Shown piece after piece: positions 18,047-24,664 of a DNA stretch of 51,476 nucleotides. Within the stretch, counting starts at the first letter, position 1; each line of letters opens with the position of its first letter. Location of the stretch: the NCBI GenBank assembly GCA_030524345.1, contig JAUNGP010000014.1, positions 1 to 51,476 on the forward strand. Reading direction: 5' to 3'. Under the pieces are notes generated by a model. The model worked only from the letters and a program-made list of their open reading frames with translations, was not told the DNA's origin and ran no database searches. Source of the DNA: Clostridia bacterium (GTDB taxonomy: Bacteria > Bacillota > Clostridia > TANB77 > CAG-465). The position numbers and the translations under genes are program-made.

Positions 18047-18493
18047 ATGAATTCAAAAAGAGGTGTTTCATTAATCGTTCTTGCTATAACTGTAATTGTT
18101 ATGATAATACTTGCCTCAGCAGTAGTTTTGACTTTAAAGGATAGTGCTGATATGATAGGAAATGCTAAAACTGCTGTTAATGAGAGTGATAAAGAACCTA
18201 TTCAGGTAGCAATCAATGCTCTTATTACCAAAATGATGATGAATGTCAAAGAGCCTGTCTCTTTTGTGACTGGCGGTACTATTGAAGATGGTAAATTGAC
18301 ATTTTGTGTAACTGGAGATGAAACAAAGCTTATCACAAAGAAAAAGGTAAATGGCTTTGAACAATTTGCAATAGCAGAAGAAGGTGATACTCCATATACA
18401 TTATCAGCAGAGGATTTAGGAATATCAGCTGAAAGATTAAAAGATTTTAGCGTGGATAAAAATGGAGTTGTGTCTATCATAACTGGAGAATAA
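18047..18493 (+). CDS. Type IV pilin-like protein lacking Glu+5
   Basis: 148 residues. The short basic leader MNSKRG would be cut after Gly6 to give VSLIVLAITVIVMIILASAV, the hydrophobic N-terminal helix of a pilin. The usual Glu at position +5 is Val. The soluble head is small (TFCVTGDETKLITKKKVNG). This type, beginning roughly like G-I/V-S/T-L-I/V-A-L-V-I-T, is widespread in gut Clostridia and usually annotated as a type II secretion/pilin protein. A stable hairpin follows the gene, and the leader and SD (AAAGGAGG) are strong, as expected for the most abundant subunit. Confidence 0.78.
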   Translation: MNSKRGVSLIVLAITVIVMIILASAVVLTLKDSADMIGNAKTAVNESDKEPIQVAINALITKMMMNVKEPVSFVTGGTIEDGKLTFCVTGDETKLITKKKVNGFEQFAIAEEGDTPYTLSAEDLGISAERLKDFSVDKNGVVSIITGE

Positions 18494-18504
18494 AGATATA
18501 AGGT

Positions 18505-18534
18505 AGGGACATATATGCACCAGTATATATGTCC
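18505..18534 (+). terminator. Hairpin after the pilin gene (weak terminator or mRNA stabiliser)
   Basis: GGACATATAT, 8-nt loop, ATATATGTCC: a perfect 10-bp stem without a good U-run. It may allow partial read-through and protect the 3' end of a pilin-only mRNA, so more pilin than assembly protein would be made. Confidence 0.5.
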
Positions 18535-18602
18535 TTATGACTATGTATTTTTTAGAAATCATCTTAAGGTGGGTTGTAAAAAATATATAAAGGAGGGAGA
18601 AT

Positions 18603-19373
18603 ATGATAATTGCTTTAAATATATTTGTTGGAATCTGTATATTTATCATAGGTGCTTTATTTGGAAGCTTTTTTTCGCTTGCATTTCATAGAATTCCTAA
18701 GCATGAAGACATCGTTATAAAAAATTCATATTGTCCCAAATGTTTGCATAAACTTTCTTTCTTTGATCTAATTCCTATCATTAGTTTTTTGTCAAGAGGA
18801 GGAAAGTGTAAATATTGTAAAGAAAAGATTAGTATAAAGTATTTATTATTAGAACTTTTAAATGGCACTGTCTTTTTATTTTTGTATATTCTTTTAGGAT
18901 ACAATTTAAGACTACTTGTTGTCATTCTAATATACGTAATTCTATTTTTTATCATTGGGACGATCATATCAAATCACCATGTCTCAAGAATTAAGAGAAA
19001 TCATGGTGTCTTCTTAACAGAGTTGATTGTGGCAATTATTCTTTTTTCGATGATACTGACATCTATGTATATAGTAGTAAGAAACAATATAAATAAAAAT
19101 ATTATTACAGTAGCAAGAGCTAATGCTTTAGATATAGCCATAAAAAATATTGAAATCTCGAAACTTACAGATTATGATAAGCTAGAATCTTTTACTACCA
19201 GTGAAATGGTAGATAATGTAGTATATAATGTGAATGTTAAGGTATCTAAATTATCCGATGAGGATCGTAGTAAGCAAGACATTGTAAAAAAAATAACTGT
19301 AGTGATTAGTTACAATGTGGATGGAAAGGACTACGATCTTAGTATTAATACTGTAAAAGGAAAGGTGTTGTAA
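18603..19373 (+). CDS. Fusion: N-terminal prepilin peptidase domain joined to a minor pilin
   Basis: 256 residues. Residues 1-125 match the N-terminal half of PilD/GspO: IGALFGSFFSLAFHRIP, zinc cysteines C44/C47/C69/C72, LIPIISFLSRGGKC and ISIKYLLLELLNG. Where the first catalytic Asp of the A24 peptidase domain should lie, the sequence reads TIISNHHVSRI, and the GxGD half is absent. At residue 130 the chain becomes a prepilin: basic leader KRNHG, then VFLTELIVAIILF with Glu at +5, followed by a minor-pilin head. The fusion should therefore lack protease activity. Either it is a deletion product or a novel domain use. It is continuous in frame with no stop; the SD AAAGGAGGGAG is strong. Confidence 0.8.
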   Translation: MIIALNIFVGICIFIIGALFGSFFSLAFHRIPKHEDIVIKNSYCPKCLHKLSFFDLIPIISFLSRGGKCKYCKEKISIKYLLLELLNGTVFLFLYILLGYNLRLLVVILIYVILFFIIGTIISNHHVSRIKRNHGVFLTELIVAIILFSMILTSMYIVVRNNINKNIITVARANALDIAIKNIEISKLTDYDKLESFTTSEMVDNVVYNVNVKVSKLSDEDRSKQDIVKKITVVISYNVDGKDYDLSINTVKGKVL

Positions 19374-19375
19374 TT

Positions 19376-19825
19376 ATGAATAAAAGAGGAATTACAATGA
19401 CTTCTATTGTGATATATGTAGTATTATTTTTTATTTTTACTTCCATTGCAATTGGAATAAGTAGTAATATGAATTATGAATCCTTAAGTGAAAAAGGAAA
19501 TATTATTAATCATGAAGAATTTCAAAAGCTTCAGTATAATATGCTAAATAGTGCTAAGAAAAGTAATGAAGTATATAATATAAATGGAAAGATTGTGTTT
19601 TCTAATAATGATGAATATGATTACAACGAAGAAGATAAGACGATTTTAAAAAATGATCATGTATTGATACAAAATGTTGAAAATTTTAGTATACTACCTT
19701 CAAATGATCTAGTAGAAATCAAAGATCCGAATAAGGGAGTGGCTATTGAAGTAACATTAAAAAAATATGGAAGCTCTAAAAGTGAGAAGATGATATTTTC
19801 GGTAGGTGATAATGTTGAATCATAA
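19376..19825 (+). CDS. Minor pilin-like protein
   Basis: 149 residues: short leader MNKRG, then ITMTSIVIYVVLFFIFTSIAIGI as pilin helix, with Ser rather than Glu at +5, and a PulJ/PilW-like small head (NFSILPSNDLVEI; KGVAIEVTLKKYG). It starts 2 nt after the fusion gene; the SD is AAAGGTG within the end of that gene. Probably a low-abundance component that helps start or cap the pilus. Confidence 0.72.
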   Translation: MNKRGITMTSIVIYVVLFFIFTSIAIGISSNMNYESLSEKGNIINHEEFQKLQYNMLNSAKKSNEVYNINGKIVFSNNDEYDYNEEDKTILKNDHVLIQNVENFSILPSNDLVEIKDPNKGVAIEVTLKKYGSSKSEKMIFSVGDNVES

Positions 19826-20033
19826 TTTAAAGAAAAAAATAGGATCTGGAATACTCGTTGTCATTCTTTCTGCTATTGTGTTTTCAATATATGTTTCTTC
19901 AGCATATTCTGAGAGTGAACATTTTTATTTATTAGAGATGAAATATGAAAAAAGCATTGTAGAATTATATGAAAAAGATTATAATAATATTAATGAGTAT
20001 TATGAGAGGGTATTAGAAAGTAATAAAGAGTGA
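19815..20033 (+). CDS. Small single-helix pilus-locus protein, possible PilX-like
   Basis: About 72 residues: a basic start (NHNLKKKIGSG), one membrane helix (ILVVILSAIVFSIYVSSAY) and a charged coiled-coil tail. KKIGSGILVV resembles the entry of PilX/GspK-type proteins, but the head is missing or very short. I choose TTG 19815 (AGGTGA 5 nt upstream); ATG 19812 in the same frame is the alternative. It overlaps the end of the preceding gene by 11 nt. Confidence 0.55.
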   Translation: MNHNLKKKIGSGILVVILSAIVFSIYVSSAYSESEHFYLLEMKYEKSIVELYEKDYNNINEYYERVLESNKE

Positions 20034-20059
20034 ACAAATGAAAAAGAGGAGTGTTAAAT

Positions 20060-21697
20060 ATGTTTGAAAATGTAAAGGCCAGAAAAAATCCGATTGGTGC
20101 CGAATTTTTAAAAAGAGGACTTCTTACAGAAGCTCAAATAGATAAAGTACTTAGCTATCAAAAAGAACATAAGGAGTTAAAATTTGGTGAAATTGTAGAT
20201 ATATTGGATATGTGTGATAAACATGAATTATTAGATACACTTGCATATAAAATTCAAGTAACACCAGTTATGTTAGAAGAAAAGCTTCCAATTAATCCAG
20301 TGAAATACTTACCAAGAGATATTATTATCAACTATAAAGTAATTCCTTTTGAACTTGAGGGAACTACTCTAAAGGTTGCTTTTGCAGATCCTCTTGATAG
20401 TAGTAAGGTAAAGGAAATAGAACTTCTTTTGATCAATCAAGGGTATACGATGGAAATATATATAACTCTATATACTTCTATTATGAGACAAATCGAAAGT
20501 ATCAAAACTGTTGCAACAAAGTTTGTTGATAGTGAAGAAAAAGATGTATCAAAACTAATGGATAATATCATCATGACTGCAATAGAAAAAAGGGCATCAG
20601 ATATACATGTGGAGCCTATGGAAGATAAAGTAAGAATTCGATTTAGAATTGATGGACAGCTTATTACTATTACAGAACTTCCAAAATTTAGACAAAGTAT
20701 TATTACAGGAAGAATTAAATCGATATCCAATATGCACCAGGAAATTACGACAGATCAAGATGGAAGTATCAATACATATGAAAATTATAGTATCCGTGTT
20801 TCTAGTCAAAAAAATGTGAATGGCGAAAAATTTGTATTAAGATTATTAAAGAAAAATGTAGAAGCAAAGACATTATTTGAATTAGGCTTTCCAAATGATA
20901 AAGACCTTGTAGAAAAAGCCTTTAATAAGAAAAATAGTATGGTGCTTGTTTGTGCTCCAACAGGAGGAGGTAAAACAACTACTCTATATAGTGTTTTAGA
21001 ATATTTAGATAGACCAGAGATCAATATCATATCAATTGAAAATCCAGTAGAGCGCAGAATACCGGGCATTAATCAAGTAGAAATTGGACCAAATTCTAAA
21101 TTTGATACTGCACTTAGAACAGTTGTAAGACAAGATCCAGATATTATTTTAGTAGGAGAGATAAGAGATGAAGATACCGCTAAAATTGCTATAGAGGCTG
21201 GACAAACTGGACATTTAGTTCTTAGTACTATTCATACAATTGATGCAGTAGAAGCTATTACAAGACTTAGAAAAATGGGAATATCAGATTATGATGTATC
21301 AGCAACTCTAATTACTTCTATATCTCAAAGATTAGTAAGACGTCTTTGTAATAACTGTAAAAAGGTCCATGAGTTTACAGAAGAAGAACTAAAGTATATA
21401 GAGAAAGTTTCAAGGCTTACAGGAATCAAATTTGATATCAAATCTCAAATGATATATGAGGCAGTTGGGTGTCCTATATGTAATCATACAGGTTATTTTG
21501 ATAGGATAGCATTATTTGAAGTATTATGTTTGGATGAATATTTAAAGGATATGATAAGTGAGGGTAAGTCAAGTATAGATATACGTAAATATGCAATAGA
21601 AAATACAGATTATAAACCACTGGTTGTGGATGGAATCCGTAAAGTACTTAATGGCATAACAACGATAGATGAACTAAAAAGAAATATCCCAATTTAG
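20060..21697 (+). CDS. pilB: Type IV pilus / type II secretion assembly ATPase PilB
   Basis: 545 residues. The N-terminal GspE/MshE-type domain (about 1-150) precedes the secretion ATPase core, with Walker A APTGGGKTTTLYS (about 300-312), Asp box and Walker B ILVGEIRDEDTA, His box GHLVLSTIHT. The tetracysteine zinc site CNNC (about 430) and CPIC (about 471) is typical of extension ATPases. It supplies energy for pilus assembly. No retraction ATPase (PilT) is in this window. Start ATG 20060 has AGAGGAG 8 nt upstream. pilC follows after 15 nt. Confidence 0.92.
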   Translation: MFENVKARKNPIGAEFLKRGLLTEAQIDKVLSYQKEHKELKFGEIVDILDMCDKHELLDTLAYKIQVTPVMLEEKLPINPVKYLPRDIIINYKVIPFELEGTTLKVAFADPLDSSKVKEIELLLINQGYTMEIYITLYTSIMRQIESIKTVATKFVDSEEKDVSKLMDNIIMTAIEKRASDIHVEPMEDKVRIRFRIDGQLITITELPKFRQSIITGRIKSISNMHQEITTDQDGSINTYENYSIRVSSQKNVNGEKFVLRLLKKNVEAKTLFELGFPNDKDLVEKAFNKKNSMVLVCAPTGGGKTTTLYSVLEYLDRPEINIISIENPVERRIPGINQVEIGPNSKFDTALRTVVRQDPDIILVGEIRDEDTAKIAIEAGQTGHLVLSTIHTIDAVEAITRLRKMGISDYDVSATLITSISQRLVRRLCNNCKKVHEFTEEELKYIEKVSRLTGIKFDIKSQMIYEAVGCPICNHTGYFDRIALFEVLCLDEYLKDMISEGKSSIDIRKYAIENTDYKPLVVDGIRKVLNGITTIDELKRNIPI

Positions 21698-21712
21698 TAA
21701 GGAGGTGTATGT

Positions 21713-23044
21713 GTGCCAAGTTATAAATATAAAGCTATGTCACAGGATGGTAGTGTTAGTATTGGTAGAATACTTGCAATGGACAAAAATAGTGCAATCG
21801 ATAGCTTAAAAAAAGATAATTTACAACCAATAACAATCCAAAAGATAAGCGAGAAAAAAAGAGCATATAAAAAAGTAAACTATAAAAGGCTTGACAGAGA
21901 AAAAAAGAAACAAAAGCAACGTACACCGAAAAGAAGATTAAAAGATATGAGTTTTACTGAAATTCTTACAATGGATGTAAATCTTTCAAAAAAGGTCACA
22001 TCAAAAGACATTTTAGTATTTGCAAATGACTTTTATATATTGAAAAAAGCAGGTTTTAATAATATAGATGCGCTTCAAACTGTGTGTGATGGAATAGAAA
22101 ATACTTACTTTAAAGAAATATTAGAGGATATATTATTGAAAGTAAAAAATGGCGAAAAACTGTATGCATCTATGGAACTATATTCGGATATATTCCCAGA
22201 AATGTTTATCAATTTTGTAAAGGTTGGTGAAGAGACAGGAACACTTGATACTGCTCTATCTTATGCAAGAGAATATGTAGAAAAATCTGATAATTTAAGA
22301 AAAACAATTATTAGTACAGTTGTACCAAGAGTATTACAGTTTTTATTTATTATGATAGCTATGTTTGTAGCTTTGATTATAGGAGTTCCATTACTTCAAA
22401 AAGTGTATGATATGTTTGAATCTAGCCAGCAAATTCCTAAAGCTACATTAATAGCGTTAGATTGTGCCAACTTTTTAATGAAGTATTGGTATATTATTTT
22501 ATTATGTTTTGCTTTAATATGTGTTGCATGGCTATGTTATATACGAACTCCAAAAGGAAGATATTTTAAAGATAGATTAGTTTTAAAACTTCCCATTATA
22601 GGAAGGTTAAATACGAATATCTTAGTCAGTAGATTTTTTCAAGCAATGTTACTGAATTTGAAGAATGGAATGAGAATTCAAGAAAGTTTAGAGATTGCAA
22701 GAAATGTTAGTAAAAATTATTATTTCGCATCCGTTGTAGAAGTCAGTAAGACAAGTATTGCAAATGGTGAATCATGGTATAAGCCATTTGAGGAAAAAGG
22801 AATCTTTAATAAAATGATGACTCAAATGATAGATGTTGGCATGAAGTCAGATCTTTCAGAAATGATGGATAAAGTAAATGAATATATTAATATAGAAATT
22901 GAGGAATCTTTAAAGAAATTTACAAAGGCATTGCCAGAAATAACATATCTTTTTGTTGGAATAGCACTTGTAGTCTTTACAATTGTTGTTTTAGTTCCAC
23001 TAATTAATATGTATATGGGTGGTTTTATTGAAATGCCAAGTTAA
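21713..23044 (+). CDS. pilC: Type IV pilus inner-membrane platform protein PilC
   Basis: 443 residues with two GspF repeats (about 95-220 and 300-430), each containing a helical bundle and membrane helices. Family patterns FINFVKVGEETGTLDTAL and FFQAMLLNLKNGMRIQESL are present. The N-terminal segment has the usual YKYKAMSQDG start followed by an unusually basic stretch (about 45-80). GTG start with AAGGAGGTG 5 nt upstream. It is the assembly platform that PilB drives. Confidence 0.92.
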   Translation: MPSYKYKAMSQDGSVSIGRILAMDKNSAIDSLKKDNLQPITIQKISEKKRAYKKVNYKRLDREKKKQKQRTPKRRLKDMSFTEILTMDVNLSKKVTSKDILVFANDFYILKKAGFNNIDALQTVCDGIENTYFKEILEDILLKVKNGEKLYASMELYSDIFPEMFINFVKVGEETGTLDTALSYAREYVEKSDNLRKTIISTVVPRVLQFLFIMIAMFVALIIGVPLLQKVYDMFESSQQIPKATLIALDCANFLMKYWYIILLCFALICVAWLCYIRTPKGRYFKDRLVLKLPIIGRLNTNILVSRFFQAMLLNLKNGMRIQESLEIARNVSKNYYFASVVEVSKTSIANGESWYKPFEEKGIFNKMMTQMIDVGMKSDLSEMMDKVNEYINIEIEESLKKFTKALPEITYLFVGIALVVFTIVVLVPLINMYMGGFIEMPS

Positions 23045-23056
23045 GGAGAGAAAAAT

Positions 23057-23443
23057 ATGGATTTTATTTTTAGAAAATTATCAGTAATATTTGTAGGAGT
23101 ATTACTTGCGGGATTTGGATATATCAAAAATAAAGAACAAAAAAAATTGGATGAAGAGTGTGATAAGGTAATTGGGAAAATAGTAAATTATGAAGAAGAT
23201 GATGAAGGATATGGTAGATATATCTATGAATATGAATTAAATGGAAAACGTTATAGGTCTGGAATGGATAAAATGATTCAAAAAAATAAGAAAACAAAAG
23301 TAGAAGCAAAATTTGGTAGAAAAGAATTACTATATTGTGATAGAAAAAATCCAAAGAAAATTGCAAAAGTAAATGACTATACTAGTCTGATTTCAATACT
23401 TGGTGGAATTTGTATCGTGATCTTTGCAATACTTTTCGTTTAA
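23057..23443 (+). CDS. DUF3592-like membrane protein
   Basis: 128 residues: membrane helices at both ends (about 8-24 and 108-126) and a central beta-rich domain (KVIGKIVNYEEDD; YIYEYELNGKRYRSG) as in DUF3592 proteins. It begins 12 nt after pilC and ends at a terminator, so it is the last gene of the pilus transcript. A role in pilus function is only suggested by position. Confidence 0.7.
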   Translation: MDFIFRKLSVIFVGVLLAGFGYIKNKEQKKLDEECDKVIGKIVNYEEDDEGYGRYIYEYELNGKRYRSGMDKMIQKNKKTKVEAKFGRKELLYCDRKNPKKIAKVNDYTSLISILGGICIVIFAILFV

Positions 23444-23452
23444 ATAAAAGGA

Positions 23453-23487
23453 GAAGAAGGTGTATTGATTTTACACCTTCTTTTTAT
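23453..23487. terminator. Bidirectional terminator between convergent genes
   Basis: AGAAGGTGTA / TACACCTTCT around TTGATTT, followed by TTTTTAT on the plus strand; A-run on the other side serves the minus-strand gene. Confidence 0.88.
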
Positions 23488-23488
23488 A

Positions 23489-23983
23489 TTATGAGTTCCC
23501 TTTTTCTTGGATATAAGTATTTGCTGGAGCGGTTATTTTTTTTATATTTCCAACTTTGATAATCGGCATATCACCATTATATTCGCCTTTAGATATTACA
23601 CCTGTTATCTCTATCCATTCATTGTCTAAGAGTGAGGAGGCTTTATCGTTGTAGCATAAGAAACCTGCTATATTATTTTCATTATTTTGTATGATGTCTC
23701 TTCCACATATAAAATAATTTTCTTTAAAATCTGGCATATGGCATACATATCCGCTCAATTGAACAGTTTTTCCTATATTTTTATCTATATTATTATGTAC
23801 ATCTTTTAATATTTCAACATAATTTTCATCTGTTAATATATAATCATAAGTAGTACTACTTTTAGATATTACTGCATCTGTATTCATATTTCCAAATTCT
23901 ATTATTGTTGCTACTAGAAGAGCAATTATAATACAACCAAATAAAACTTTTTTAAAATCCAATTTAAAGTTTAAGACAAACAT
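23489..23983 (-). CDS. YcgQ/TIGR03943-like OB-fold membrane protein
   Basis: 164 residues: a basic N-terminus, one membrane helix (about 11-28) and an extracytoplasmic OB-fold-like domain with NIGKTVQLSGYVCHMPDFKE, GFLCYNDKAS and EWIEITGVI. These patterns belong to the second subunit of the YcgR/YcgQ (DUF1980/TIGR03943) pair, proposed to act in metal or redox-related membrane processes. The first subunit (permease) is not adjacent. Start ATG 23983 (TAGGTG 8 nt upstream) is preferred to GTG 23992 inside the SD. Confidence 0.65.
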   Translation of the reverse strand: MFVLNFKLDFKKVLFGCIIIALLVATIIEFGNMNTDAVISKSSTTYDYILTDENYVEILKDVHNNIDKNIGKTVQLSGYVCHMPDFKENYFICGRDIIQNNENNIAGFLCYNDKASSLLDNEWIEITGVISKGEYNGDMPIIKVGNIKKITAPANTYIQEKGNS

Positions 23984-24055
23984 AACATACACACCTAACC
24001 TTATATTATTATATATTCATTGACTTAAAAATATAGTACTCAAAATCACGAAAAA

Positions 24056-24092
24056 TAAAAAAGAGCCATTACAAATTGTAATGACTCTTTTG
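24056..24092 (-). terminator. Terminator of the 24096-24470 gene
   Basis: Minus strand: AAGAGTCATTAC, 5-nt loop, GTAATGGCTCTT with one mismatch, then TTTTTATTTTT. Confidence 0.85.
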
Positions 24093-24095
24093 AGA

Positions 24096-24470
24096 TTACA
24101 TGAGCGAAAGACAGCAAAGGAGCAAATCGAGGAATATAACAATTCCAAATATTTTAACAGCTATAAAAAAATAGGCTCCTCTTTCCGAAAATCTTGTATT
24201 AATTTTAAGACATTCATTCTTTGTTTTCTTTATCATGGTTTTGGGTGTTTCTATTGTGATGGTTACCTTATCATTATCTTTGATATTTGCCATAATTTTA
24301 TTTGCTAGTGCTTCTAATTCTGAGACTATCTCCTCAGAGTCACAGCCAGTTATGATATTTTTTGCAAATAAAATCCGTTTTTTAACCATTAGCCAGGCAA
24401 AAGGCAGACATATGACATATTCGATTGTAAAAAATAACAAAAAGAAAATGAGTGCTTTGATCGTTTCCAT
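24096..24470 (-). CDS. Membrane protein of unknown function
   Basis: 124 residues: a first membrane helix (IKALIFFLLFFTIEYVICLPFAWLMV), a central soluble part with a helix and a beta strand (DSEEIVSELEALANKIMANI; KVTITIE), and a second membrane helix near the C-terminus. GGAGGATCTTATT precedes the ATG, with a good promoter and a terminator, so it is a monocistronic gene. No family recognised. Confidence 0.65.
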   Translation of the reverse strand: METIKALIFFLLFFTIEYVICLPFAWLMVKKRILFAKNIITGCDSEEIVSELEALANKIMANIKDNDKVTITIETPKTMIKKTKNECLKINTRFSERGAYFFIAVKIFGIVIFLDLLLCCLSLM

Positions 24471-24520
24471 AATAAGATCCTCCGTTAAAATTTTTTGGAA
24501 TTTAAAATATTGATGATGAT

Positions 24521-24549
24521 ATTATATCATATTTTTAAAATTATGTAAA
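24521..24549 (-). promoter_or_regulatory. Promoter of the 24096-24470 gene
   Basis: Minus strand: TTTACA (24549-24544), 17 bp, TATAAT (24526-24521). Confidence 0.75.
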
Positions 24550-24605
24550 GTTAAACTGGATATGATTATATTTATACATATTGTAAAAATATATGAAAGT
24601 ATCAC

Positions 24606-24634
24606 TTTATATTTTAAATCGTTTGTGATATAAT
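24606..24634 (+). promoter_or_regulatory. Candidate secA promoter
   Basis: TTTATA (24606-24611), 17 bp, TATAAT (24629-24634), about 30 nt before the secA start. The -35 match is moderate. Confidence 0.5.
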
Positions 24635-24664
24635 TGAGATTGTTAAATACTAGGAGGATAAATA

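Noticed and set aside
18977-19007. CACCATG/CATGGTG inverted repeat at the PilD-pilin joint as an invertible-switch site
   Set aside because: Only 7 bp, with a 16-24 nt gap and no recombinase nearby; mentioned only as a possible deletion scar.
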